From contig JAWWBL010000002.1 of assembly GCA_033720975.1 (NCBI GenBank), forward strand, positions 1 through 47,514: 47,514 nucleotides of DNA. Direction: 5' to 3'. Source of the stretch: JAWWBL01 sp033720975. Its GTDB lineage: Bacteria > Actinomycetota > Acidimicrobiia > Spongiisociales > ZC4RG35. A program made the position numbers and the translations under genes. The notes below the pieces were generated by a model, which ran no database searches, had not been told where the DNA came from, and saw nothing but the letters and a program-made list of their open reading frames with translations. Positions 15,317 to 23,395 of this stretch are shown in pieces; positions within the stretch are counted from its first letter, which is position 1; each line of letters opens with the position of its first letter.

Positions 15317-16713
15317 GTCAGCCGGTCACCTTCACCTCCCGCGCCGAACGGCTGTTGGGGACTGGAGAGGCGGCTGCCGTCGACCGCGGGATGCGCTACA
15401 TGGCGGATCGGCGCCAGATGAGGATCGACGAGCTCCCGATCTCCGATGGACTCCGCGATCGTGCCAGGGCGGTCCGCATACACGCCCTGAGTCACCTCGA
15501 TCGCCTGCTGGGGCATTTCGCCGATCGTGTGACCGCATTGGGAGGCGAAGTCCACTTCGCGTCCGACGCCGCCGAGGCGAACCAGATCATCGGTGACATC
15601 CTGCGAGCTGAGGCTGCGGAGCTGGTCGTGAAGGCCAAATCGATGGTCACCGAGGAGATCGAGCTCAACGAGCATTTAGAGCGCTCGGGTCATCGAGTCG
15701 TGGAAACCGACTTGGGAGAGTTCATCGCACAGCTCGCCGGTGAGCCACCCAGCCACATCATTGCTCCCGTCCTCCACAAGACGCGCCGGGATGTTGGCGA
15801 GCTGTTCGCGGAAAAGCTCGGTATCGAGCCCACCGACGATCCGGTGCGACTGAACGCCGCGGCACGCGAGCACCTCCGACCCGTGTTTCTCCAGGCGGAT
15901 GCGGGCATATCGGGGGTCAACATGGCCGTGGCTGAGTCCGGCTCTCTCGTGTTGGTGACCAACGAGGGCAACGGGCGAATGGTCACGTCCGCGCCGCCGG
16001 TGCACATTGCTGTCATGGGGATGGAGAGAATCGTGGCCCGATGGGAGGACGCCGGTGTGATTCTCGAGGTCCTCGCCAGATCTGCCACTGGCCAACGCAT
16101 GTCCGTCTATACCAACGTCGTAACAGGGCCGCGTCGAGACGGTGACCCCGACGGGCCGGACCGTCTCCATGTCGTGGTGGTTGACAATGGCAGGTCAGAG
16201 ATCCTGGCGGGGGAGAACGCCGAGATCCTCGCGTGCATCAGGTGCGGGGCCTGTCTCAACATATGCCCGGTCTTCAGGACAGTCGGGGGTCATGCCTACG
16301 GGACCGTCTACTCGGGCCCCGTGGGCTCGGTAGTGACTCCTGGCCTCCACGGGATGGATCCCTGGTGGGACCTTCCGTTTGCGTCCACGATGTGCGGAGC
16401 GTGCCAGGACGTGTGCCCCGTCCGTATCGAGATCCCACGAATGCTGCTCAACCTGCGCCGACAAGCAGTCGACGAGAGTCGACTCCCGGGATGGCTGGGA
16501 AGGGGCCTGTCTGCGTATGCGCGGGCAGCAACCCAGCCGGCCAGATGGGCCAGAGCAAAGAGGTGGGCCCATCGTCTCAGCGGCTTCTTCGCCGCGAGGG
16601 GCTGGCTTCGGCGTGTGCCCGGCCCGGCGCGGGGGTGGACGAGGTATAGGGACTTTCCTCGCCCGGCAAAGCAATCGTTCGCAGAATGGTGGGAGACGGA
16701 ACGTGAGACGTGA
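15313..16713 (+). CDS. lutB: Lactate utilisation iron-sulfur protein LutB
   Basis: The 466-residue protein has an N-terminal LUD domain (residues about 60-295, including E-S-G-S-L-V-L-V-T-N-E-G-N-G-R). It is followed by two [4Fe-4S] motifs, C-I-R-C-G-A-C-L-N-I-C-P and C-G-A-C-Q-D-V-C-P, and a basic C-terminal tail. This is the standard LutB layout. The GTG start overlaps the lutA stop as GTGA. LutB passes electrons between the catalytic centre and the membrane in the lactate oxidation complex. Confidence 0.94.
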   Translation: MSQPVTFTSRAERLLGTGEAAAVDRGMRYMADRRQMRIDELPISDGLRDRARAVRIHALSHLDRLLGHFADRVTALGGEVHFASDAAEANQIIGDILRAEAAELVVKAKSMVTEEIELNEHLERSGHRVVETDLGEFIAQLAGEPPSHIIAPVLHKTRRDVGELFAEKLGIEPTDDPVRLNAAAREHLRPVFLQADAGISGVNMAVAESGSLVLVTNEGNGRMVTSAPPVHIAVMGMERIVARWEDAGVILEVLARSATGQRMSVYTNVVTGPRRDGDPDGPDRLHVVVVDNGRSEILAGENAEILACIRCGACLNICPVFRTVGGHAYGTVYSGPVGSVVTPGLHGMDPWWDLPFASTMCGACQDVCPVRIEIPRMLLNLRRQAVDESRLPGWLGRGLSAYARAATQPARWARAKRWAHRLSGFFAARGWLRRVPGPARGWTRYRDFPRPAKQSFAEWWETERET

Positions 16714-17356
16714 AGACTTCCTGGCCAGGGTGGGTCGGTCCGTGATGAGTGCCACTCTCCCCGATATACCGGCGTTGGACTCGGAGATGCCGACGCTTCC
16801 CCCGACAGACCTCGTCGCCCTATTCCGCGAGCGAATTCGTGAGGTCGACGGGGTCGCTCACGGACCGGTCGGCCGAACGGCGGTACCGAAGGTGGTCTCG
16901 GGGATCGCCGCCGGTCACGCCTCCAGCCGGTATCTCGCCTGGGATGACCTCCCGGTTCCGGGTGTGACGTCCGGGCTCGACCGGGAAGGTCTGGAGCGGG
17001 TCGACCACGAGGTGCCGGAGCAAGATCGCAAGGCCCACCAGGTCACATATGAGTCCGTCGACCTTGGCGTCACGGGCGCCGAGGCGGGACTGGCTGAGAG
17101 TGGAAGTGTCGTTCTGTCGCACGGCCCGGGCCGGCCCCGAATGGCCAGCCTGATCCCCGATGTCCACGTAGTCCTGCTCCACGTGAACCGGATGGCCCGC
17201 ACCATCTCGGACTTGGCCCGGAGGCACCCCGAATGGGTGTCCGAGACTGCCAACCTCGTTTTCGTCACCGGGCCCAGCCGGACCGGCGACATCGAACTTC
17301 ATCTCAATCTGGGTGTCCACGGGCCGCGGCACGTTCACGTCGTGATGTACCAATGA
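16703..17356 (+). CDS. lutC: Lactate utilisation protein LutC (LUD domain)
   Basis: The 217-residue protein has a LUD domain with the characteristic G-V-T-G-A-E-A-G-L-A-E-S-G-S-V-V-L segment and a late V-F-V-T-G-P-S-R-T-G-D-I-E, both typical of LutC. I chose the GTG at 16703, which overlaps the end of lutB by 11 bases, because it gives the normal family length and begins with a charged helix (R-R-E-D-F-L-A-R-V). The longer frame upstream shadows lutB. It completes the lutABC set. Confidence 0.92.
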   Translation: MRREDFLARVGRSVMSATLPDIPALDSEMPTLPPTDLVALFRERIREVDGVAHGPVGRTAVPKVVSGIAAGHASSRYLAWDDLPVPGVTSGLDREGLERVDHEVPEQDRKAHQVTYESVDLGVTGAEAGLAESGSVVLSHGPGRPRMASLIPDVHVVLLHVNRMARTISDLARRHPEWVSETANLVFVTGPSRTGDIELHLNLGVHGPRHVHVVMYQ

Positions 17357-18324
17357 CCGGCGTTAGAGAACCCCCCAAGCGCCACGGTCCCTCCAGGTCA
17401 CTCCGTCGTTTCGTGACTCTCGCCATTCTCGTCGCCATCGCCGGTCTGGTTCTCTTCGTGGTCGTGACCGATCAACGGATCGAGGCCGTTGAGTCCGTGG
17501 ATCACGCCACCATCGACTTGGAAGAACCTGCAACGGTGGGGAATCTCACGGTCAATGTCACCGTGTCCGGAGGGGGCCCGATCCCGGTTGTGTTCCTGCA
17601 CGATGTCGATGTTGCCGGTGGCGCAGTCTTCGAAGGAGCGATGGCAGAGTTGCCAAATAGGTTCCACGGTGTGGTCGTCGATCTGCCTGGTTTTGGCCTC
17701 AGCCAGAGAATCACCGGGCCGGATGACACATACGCGGTGGCCGGCATGGCAGACGTGGTCGCCGGCGTCCTCGAGGACCGGCTCTCGATCTCGGCGGTGA
17801 TCGTGGGTGTTGGATACGGGGGCGAGGTCGCTTCCGAGATTGCCGTGACGCGGCCCGATCTGGTTCGGGGCCTGGTGTTGGTGGACGTGGATTTCTGGGA
17901 GCAGCCGGACTGGCTCGAGATCGCCAAAGGACTCCCCATTCTCGGCCGCTCCATAACGTTCACATTCGATGCCGGCGGTCTGCTGGGCACAGATCGATGG
18001 TCGCCGAACTGCGATTCCGGCGGATGGTGCCCCTCGGATGCCCAGCTATCGGCCCGTTCCATCGCCGCCTCCATTGAAGGGTCCACTGATGCCCTCCTCG
18101 GTCATCTGGAGACGTTGCCGTCCTCACGTGTCCCGAGCGCGCTGTCAGAGATCGTGGTGCCAGTCTCCTATGTGTGGAGCGCAAAGGGCAGTGTGCCCCG
18201 AGAAACCATCGATCGTCTACGCGCTGCCATCGCGGAATTGTTACTCGTCGAGAGCGATTCCTGGATGGCTCACGTGGACGACCCAAGCGCCATTGCAGGG
18301 GCCGTCGATGCGGTCAGCCCTTGA
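17353..18324 (+). CDS. Membrane-anchored alpha/beta hydrolase-fold protein lacking the nucleophile
   Basis: The 323-residue product has an N-terminal membrane anchor (about residues 20-40) and an alpha/beta hydrolase domain recognisable from V-V-F-L-H-D, V-V-V-D-L-P-G-F-G-L-S, and the G-L-V-L-V-D strand. The nucleophile elbow, normally G-x-S-x-G-G, reads G-V-G-Y-G-G, so Gly154 (codon GGA at 17812) stands where the catalytic Ser should be. The usual H-G at the oxyanion hole is H-D. It may be inactive or use another mechanism. The ATG overlaps the lutC stop, so it is coupled to the lactate operon. A Cys pair at about residues 216 and 222 could form an external disulfide. Confidence 0.8.
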   Translation: MTGVREPPKRHGPSRSLRRFVTLAILVAIAGLVLFVVVTDQRIEAVESVDHATIDLEEPATVGNLTVNVTVSGGGPIPVVFLHDVDVAGGAVFEGAMAELPNRFHGVVVDLPGFGLSQRITGPDDTYAVAGMADVVAGVLEDRLSISAVIVGVGYGGEVASEIAVTRPDLVRGLVLVDVDFWEQPDWLEIAKGLPILGRSITFTFDAGGLLGTDRWSPNCDSGGWCPSDAQLSARSIAASIEGSTDALLGHLETLPSSRVPSALSEIVVPVSYVWSAKGSVPRETIDRLRAAIAELLLVESDSWMAHVDDPSAIAGAVDAVSP

Positions 18325-18330
18325 AAGGCG

Positions 18331-19299
18331 CTACGGAGTGAGAATCACCTTTCCGGCGGTCTGCCGCGCTTCCATGGAGCGATGGGCCATGGCCGCGTCC
18401 GCGAGGGCATACTCAGCCCCGATGTGGACTCGCAGGTCTCCCGTCGCCACCCCCTCCAAGACCTCGTTCGCACGCTCCTCCAGCTCCTCACGAGTTCTCG
18501 TGTAGTCGAAGAGTGTGGGTCTGGTCATGAAAAGCGATCCTTGTCTCATCAACTCCAGAGGAGGCACCGCCTCGACCGGGCCCGAGGCGTTTCCGAACGT
18601 CACCATCATCCCCCTGGGTCTCAGCAGGCGGAGCCCGGCCTCAAAAGTGGCGTTGCCTACGCCGTCGAAAACCACAGTGAGGGGCCGCTCCCCGTAGAGG
18701 CTGACGACTTCGCTCTCGAAGTCATCTTCGACGTAGTTGATGACCCGATCGGCTCCAGCCTCCCGACTCAGCTTTACCTTCTCTTCGGAGCCCACGGTTG
18801 TGATAGCTGTGGCCCCTCTTGCCTTGACCATTTGCGTGAGGAGGAGACCGACTCCGCCGGCCCCGGCGTGGATGAGACAGACATCGGCATCCGAGACCGG
18901 ATATGTGGAAGTGGCAAGGTATTGAGCGGTCAATCCCTGGAGGATCACTGCTGCTGCTTGGGTCGTTGTGGCACCTTCCGGCACGGCAATCGCCTTGTCG
19001 GCGGGCACGACGTGACGCTCGGCATAAGTGCCGATGACTGAGCTCCACACGACGCGGTCTCCTACCCGAAACCGAGCCACATCTTTTCCCACGTCCGCGA
19101 TGGAGCCTGCTCCCTCCAAGCCGGGAATGAACGGGGTCTGCATGGGGTACAGACCACCGCGGTGGTAGGTATCGATGAAGTTCAGCCCTATGGCCTCCAC
19201 ATCGACCAGCACATCGCTCGGACCCGGCACCGGTTCGGGGACCTCGCGAAGCTGGAGCGCGTCAGGGCCCCCGGTCTCCTCGACGACGATGGCCCTCAT
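18331..19299 (-). CDS. Zinc-independent quinone oxidoreductase (MDR superfamily)
   Basis: The 322-residue protein belongs to the medium-chain dehydrogenase family, quinone oxidoreductase branch. It begins M-R-A-I-V-V-E-E-T-G-G-P and has G-L-N-F-I-D-T-Y-H-R-G-G, P-G-L-E-G-A-G, and the NADPH-binding H-A-G-A-G-G-V-G-L-L-L-T-Q. The residues that ligate zinc in alcohol dehydrogenases are absent, as expected for this branch. It probably reduces quinones or enones with NADPH. I chose the ATG at 19299 because it overlaps the stop of the upstream gene (ATGA). It is convergent with the hydrolase gene. Confidence 0.92.
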   Translation of the reverse strand: MRAIVVEETGGPDALQLREVPEPVPGPSDVLVDVEAIGLNFIDTYHRGGLYPMQTPFIPGLEGAGSIADVGKDVARFRVGDRVVWSSVIGTYAERHVVPADKAIAVPEGATTTQAAAVILQGLTAQYLATSTYPVSDADVCLIHAGAGGVGLLLTQMVKARGATAITTVGSEEKVKLSREAGADRVINYVEDDFESEVVSLYGERPLTVVFDGVGNATFEAGLRLLRPRGMMVTFGNASGPVEAVPPLELMRQGSLFMTRPTLFDYTRTREELEERANEVLEGVATGDLRVHIGAEYALADAAMAHRSMEARQTAGKVILTP

Positions 19300-19715
19300 G
19301 TCCTTTCCACCCTCCACCCGCGGGCGCGAAGCTCCTTAGCGAGCGTCTCGTCCATAACGCGAGACAGGTCTATCCGTTCCCGCTCTTCTCCGAGGAGCCG
19401 CTCGATGGGATCGCGCAACGTCCTTGCCCACGCCCTTCCTTTGGCTTCGGCCTCGAGGCTGAGGGTGGCATCCGAATTCACGCTGTAGACACGCGCCGTG
19501 ATCTGCGGGGTGGCCCTGGCGCCCTTCTCCCCGTAGACGAGGAGTACCGAACCTGCCGGCAGGTCCTGTACGCCACCAGTGGCAACGAAGGCCCCTTCGT
19601 ATGCCCATCCAGACGTCTTGGATGTGTCGACAGCGTCGACGACCTTGGCCCAGTTCTTGTGCCGCACATCCCCCGCCAGAGGGACGTCCACAGCGACGAG
19701 CACCGCCTCTTCCAT
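19296..19715 (-). CDS. Conserved-looking hypothetical protein
   Basis: The 139-residue, acidic and soluble product shows no motif I recognise. It contains an N-terminal beta-rich stretch with a G-S-V-L-L-V-Y-G-E-K-G segment and a charged helical C-terminus rich in Glu and Arg. It is translationally coupled to the quinone oxidoreductase by an ATGA overlap, so both are expressed together. Coding potential is supported by the overlap and by clean codon use. Function unknown. Confidence 0.65.
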   Translation of the reverse strand: MEEAVLVAVDVPLAGDVRHKNWAKVVDAVDTSKTSGWAYEGAFVATGGVQDLPAGSVLLVYGEKGARATPQITARVYSVNSDATLSLEAEAKGRAWARTLRDPIERLLGEERERIDLSRVMDETLAKELRARGWRVERT

Positions 19716-19771
19716 GATTCGAGCCTAAGCGCATCCGGCATGGTCGTCTCAAAAAGCTTTACCCTTCGCTC

Positions 19772-20767
19772 GTGGCAACCGTTCGCCTTTTCGCCAACCT
19801 TCGAGAGATCGCCGGTACTTCGCGGGTCGACATACCTGCGGAAACGGTCGGCGATCTGATCCTGGCTGCCAACGAGAAGTTTGGCTCGGACTTCGCCAGC
19901 GGGGTCAAGGTGGCCCGAGTGTGGGTAAATGGAGAGGCCGCCGGGCCTGAGGCCGAGGTCATGGAGTCCGACGAGGTTGTGCTTCTGCCGCCGGTGTCCG
20001 GCGGTGGCCAGCCGGCAACGCTCGCACCCGCCGATCTGCTCGGCTTTACACCGATCGTGATCGCTCTTGTGGCGATATTCGCCAACATCCAGGGGCAGGC
20101 GGCATGGGCTGCCGCGGTCGTGGCCATCGCAGCCGTGTGGGCGGTGGACTTGAGCATCGCCTTTGCAAACAGAGGCAAACGTTTCGCGGTCCTCGTCCCT
20201 GTGGCGGCCGGAGCGGGCGGGGCACTGCTTGCCCACGTTCTCGGCAGTGTCGGCTACGGGTTGAGTGCCGGCGTGGGTGTGGCCGTTGCCCTGATCTGGG
20301 CGGTGTCGTTCCGCTTCTATCGGGAAGTGGACGTCCTGGCGCCCGTGGCACTGGTCGCGCTGCTCGGCGGCATGGGCACGGCGTCGATGGTCTTGGCGCG
20401 ATCTGCGTCCGCACCCGATCCACAGGCGGTTGACGTCTTCTTGGTGGCATCGGTCGTGGCCATCGTCTTGGGATCCCTCGTCGCTCGGCTTCCTGCCATG
20501 CCACTGGCGGATCCGTTCTCAGTGACCGCGGTCGGTGCCGTGCTCGCGGCCGTGGCTGCTGCGGCTATCTGGGACCTGGACGTCGTCGCCTACCTGCTGG
20601 CGGGCCTTGGGATTGCCGTCGCACTCGTCGCAGGTCTCGGGCTCTCATCGATGCTCCGGACAGGGCGGATCTCTTTATCAGAGAGGTCGCCTGGCCTCCT
20701 GGCGTCGCTCGACGGTGTCGTACTCGCGGCTGCGGTTTACTTCCCGCTCATCCGCCTGGTCCTCTGA
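19772..20767 (+). CDS. MoaD/ThiS-like ubiquitin-fold domain fused to a membrane domain
   Basis: The first 80 or so residues of this 331-residue protein look like MoaD: V-R-L-F-A-N-L-R-E-I-A-G, V-W-V-N-G-E, then D-E-V-V-L-L-P-P-V-S-G-G-G. In MoaD the chain ends at the Gly-Gly, which carries sulfur. Here it continues through a short Pro/Ala linker into about seven or eight membrane segments. The Gly-Gly is therefore internal and cannot be thiocarboxylated unless the protein is cleaved after it. The membrane half is Ala/Val-rich without a motif I can place. The GTG start precedes A-T-V-R-L-F, the normal MoaD start. Function unknown; no other molybdopterin gene is nearby. Confidence 0.8.
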   Translation: MATVRLFANLREIAGTSRVDIPAETVGDLILAANEKFGSDFASGVKVARVWVNGEAAGPEAEVMESDEVVLLPPVSGGGQPATLAPADLLGFTPIVIALVAIFANIQGQAAWAAAVVAIAAVWAVDLSIAFANRGKRFAVLVPVAAGAGGALLAHVLGSVGYGLSAGVGVAVALIWAVSFRFYREVDVLAPVALVALLGGMGTASMVLARSASAPDPQAVDVFLVASVVAIVLGSLVARLPAMPLADPFSVTAVGAVLAAVAAAAIWDLDVVAYLLAGLGIAVALVAGLGLSSMLRTGRISLSERSPGLLASLDGVVLAAAVYFPLIRLVL

Positions 20768-20819
20768 GCGGCATCGCCAACTCCGTCAAATGCCGGCACC
20801 GGGCTACCCTCTTGCCTCG

Positions 20820-21911
20820 ATGACTGCCATATCGGCCGGGCGACGAGCAGTCCTGTTTCTCACCCTCATCGCCTTGGCGGCCACCTCTTTTCCAATGACG
20901 TCCAATGGCGTCACCAGGGACCAGGTCGACGAGGCCTGCGCCGACTCGCGCGAGCAGCTGGCTGAGTACCGGGCCGCCCGCGCGGAGTTCGTTGAAGCCG
21001 ACGAAGCCTTCGACCATGCCCTTCACGAGGTGGAAGAGGTGGTGGCCAAGCAAGCCCGGCTGAAGAGCTCGGCCGAAGGCCACGCCGAGGAGCTCGCCGA
21101 GGTGCAGGCACTGATCGAGGAGCAGGCGGTGCAGCTGTACATGATGGGTGGCCTTTCGAATCAGGGCGTGATCCTCAGCGCCTCATCCGTCGACGAGTTC
21201 CTCACCACGACCGAGTTCCTAACCGCGGCCGCGGAGGGCGGCAAGCGGTCGATGGACGACTTGATTGCCATACGCAACGAGCTTGGTCGCTTCCAGGTGG
21301 AGCTGGCCAAGGTCCAGCAAGAACTGGAGGTCGCCCAGGCAGAAGCCCAAACGGTTCGAGATCGCCAGCAGGCGGCGATGGAGGCCGAGCAGGAGGCGTA
21401 TGCGAAACTCCAGGGAAGGTGCAGGGAGCTGCAGCGTCAGTACGAGGTGCAGCTTGCCGAAGAAGCAGCGAGACAAGCCCAGCGCGCCGCAGGTTCGGTC
21501 CAGGTGGGCTCGTTCATCTGCCCCTTCACGCCGGGACGGACGTCGTTCCGGGACACCTGGGGAGCTCCCCGGTCCGGTGGCCGTACGCACAAGGGAACAG
21601 ACCTGTTTGCCGCGTGGAACGAGCCGATGTACGCCGTTGCCAATGGACGTGTGTTCACCCGAAACTATGGGTTGGGAGGTTTGGCCATCTGGCTGACCGC
21701 TGACAACGGAGTCGCCTACTACTACGCCCACCTCAACAGCTTCACTGTGAGCAACGGGCAACGCGTGACCCAGGGCCAGACGATCGGGCTCAACGGGGAC
21801 TCGGGTAACGCCAAGGGCGGCGCCCCTCATCTCCACTTCGAGATCCATCCCGGAGGTCGTGGCAGCGCCGCCGTGAATCCCTATCCCACCCTGGTAGGGG
21901 CTTGCAGGTAA
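20820..21911 (+). CDS. Secreted M23-family peptidoglycan peptidase with coiled coil
   Basis: The 363-residue protein has a signal peptide (about residues 1-30). A long Glu/Gln/Ala-rich coiled coil covers about 40-230, and a LytM/M23 domain covers about 240-360. The zinc-ligand motifs are intact: R-T-H-K-G-T-D-L-F (HxxxD) and H-L-H-F-E-I-H (HxH). This layout is like EnvC/NlpD or RipA-partner proteins that cut peptide cross-links or activate amidases during cell division. I placed the start at the ATG at 20820 because a signal peptide begins there; the longer frame shadows the upstream gene. Confidence 0.92.
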   Translation: MTAISAGRRAVLFLTLIALAATSFPMTSNGVTRDQVDEACADSREQLAEYRAARAEFVEADEAFDHALHEVEEVVAKQARLKSSAEGHAEELAEVQALIEEQAVQLYMMGGLSNQGVILSASSVDEFLTTTEFLTAAAEGGKRSMDDLIAIRNELGRFQVELAKVQQELEVAQAEAQTVRDRQQAAMEAEQEAYAKLQGRCRELQRQYEVQLAEEAARQAQRAAGSVQVGSFICPFTPGRTSFRDTWGAPRSGGRTHKGTDLFAAWNEPMYAVANGRVFTRNYGLGGLAIWLTADNGVAYYYAHLNSFTVSNGQRVTQGQTIGLNGDSGNAKGGAPHLHFEIHPGGRGSAAVNPYPTLVGACR

Positions 21912-21920
21912 CCTGAGCCT

Positions 21921-22451
21921 GTGACGGAACAGCGCCGGCGCATCGACATAGTCCTCCAACCCGAGTACCGGGAGGGACTCTCCGACCTCGATCTCGACGA
22001 GCTGCGCCAGCGAAGGACGACCGCCGCAGATGTCGAGGCGCAAGTGTCCTACTACCGGCGAATGATTCACGGGCGGATGGATCTGCTCAACTTCGAGCTG
22101 CGCCGCCGCGATGGGCAAGAAGAGAGGACTCTCCTCGAAGCCCTCCCGGAGATCCTGGCGAGCGGCATGATCCTCGGGAATGAGCCCAATCTCAAGCACA
22201 TCGAGGTCATGCCCCCTATCCCGTCAAAGACCGGCCGACGTCTGATCGACAAGATCATGGACGAGGGAGTGCTGATCCGACTCCCCGACATGCCGGCTGT
22301 CGAGATCAACGAAGCGCTCGATCGGCTCCGCGAGGTCGAGACCGAACTCTCCAACCAGCGCAGGGAGCTTCACGCAGTGATCGACACACTCCAGGACGAG
22401 ATCGTCGGCCGGTATCGGAACCAGCAGGACGAGGCGGCTGTCAGCGGCTGA
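21921..22451 (+). CDS. rsiG: RsiG-like c-di-GMP-binding anti-sigma factor
   Basis: The 176-residue protein resembles the Streptomyces protein once called aerial mycelium formation protein, now RsiG, which holds the sigma factor WhiG when loaded with c-di-GMP. RsiG binds the ligand with E-x3-S-x2-R-x3-Q-x3-D repeats on two antiparallel helices. Here both helices carry that pattern with His in place of Gln: E39, S43, R46, H50, D54 and E140, S144, R147, H151, D155. The stretch in between, including I-P-S-K-T-G-R-R-L-I-D, is conserved-looking. It starts with GTG nine bases after the M23 gene. No sigma factor gene is in the window. Confidence 0.82.
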   Translation: MTEQRRRIDIVLQPEYREGLSDLDLDELRQRRTTAADVEAQVSYYRRMIHGRMDLLNFELRRRDGQEERTLLEALPEILASGMILGNEPNLKHIEVMPPIPSKTGRRLIDKIMDEGVLIRLPDMPAVEINEALDRLREVETELSNQRRELHAVIDTLQDEIVGRYRNQQDEAAVSG

Positions 22452-22453
22452 TC

Positions 22454-23395
22454 TTGCTTGCGGCGAGAGTCAGATCGGGTCTCGTCGAGACTTTCCATGA
22501 CGGCGCGGTTGCCGTTTGCGACTCAGATGGCGCACTGATCGCGTCGCATGGAGACATCGACCGGCCCTTCTTCATCCGCTCCGCCGCCAAGCCCTTCCAG
22601 GCCCATGTCTCGCAATCGGAGGGTGCCGGTCTTTCGAATCTGGAGCTTGCAGTTGCCTCAGCCTCACAGCGGGGCCACCCGATCCAGGTGGCAATCGTGG
22701 AGGCGATGTTGGCCGACTCGGGTCTCGGCCCCGAGAACCTGGGCTGCCCACCCGATTGGCCTCTCGCCCGGGATGCCGCGCTCGGACTGGCGCGAACCGG
22801 GGTGAGTCGGCCCGAGCGGGTCTTCCACAACTGCTCGGGAAAGCACGCTGCGTTTCTGCGTGCCTGTTTGGCTCAGAGTTGGCCGACACAGTCATATCTG
22901 AGCGCTGACCATCCGCTGCAGATCCGGGTCAGAGACCTGTTGTCCGCACTCGGTCGACACGACCCGGAGCCCATCGGCGTCGACGGCTGCGGGGCCCCGG
23001 TGTATCGCACCACCGCGCGTGCGCTCGGGCTCATGTATGCCCGAGTGCCCCGTGACCTGGGTGATGTGTTCGCTGCGATGCACCAATATCCAGCTCTCGT
23101 CGGCGAGAACGGTGCGGGGGACACGACCATTGCCACCGCCTTGAACGCCGTTGCCAAGATTGGTGCGGAGGGATGCCTCGGAGTCGGGCTAGCCGACCAG
23201 ATCGGAATCGGGGCGAAGAGCTGGGACGGCAGATCGGATGTAGCAGTGGTTGCCGTGATCGAGGCCCTGGACCAGCTGGGACGACTGGAGCAATCGCAGC
23301 GGCAGTCACTGTCAGCTCTGGCTTCGCCGGTCGTCTTCGGAGGCGATCAGGTTGTCGGGGCCCTCGAGCCTCGGCTCTCACTCAACAAGACCTGA
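22454..23395 (+). CDS. Asparaginase II family protein
   Basis: The 313-residue protein fits the asparaginase II family (COG4448; Rhizobium ReAV type), which is unrelated to the E. coli enzymes. Supporting segments are R-S-G-L-V-E-T-F-H-D-G-A-V-A-V near the start, F-F-I-R-S-A-A-K-P-F-Q-A with the Ser-Lys motif, V-F-H-N-C-S-G-K-H-A-A-F-L, V-D-G-C-G-A-P-V, and G-E-N-G-A-G-D-T. Members hydrolyse asparagine to aspartate and ammonia. The TTG start two bases after the rsiG stop gives the usual N-terminus, so both genes are probably in one operon with the M23 gene. Confidence 0.88.
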   Translation: MLAARVRSGLVETFHDGAVAVCDSDGALIASHGDIDRPFFIRSAAKPFQAHVSQSEGAGLSNLELAVASASQRGHPIQVAIVEAMLADSGLGPENLGCPPDWPLARDAALGLARTGVSRPERVFHNCSGKHAAFLRACLAQSWPTQSYLSADHPLQIRVRDLLSALGRHDPEPIGVDGCGAPVYRTTARALGLMYARVPRDLGDVFAAMHQYPALVGENGAGDTTIATALNAVAKIGAEGCLGVGLADQIGIGAKSWDGRSDVAVVAVIEALDQLGRLEQSQRQSLSALASPVVFGGDQVVGALEPRLSLNKT

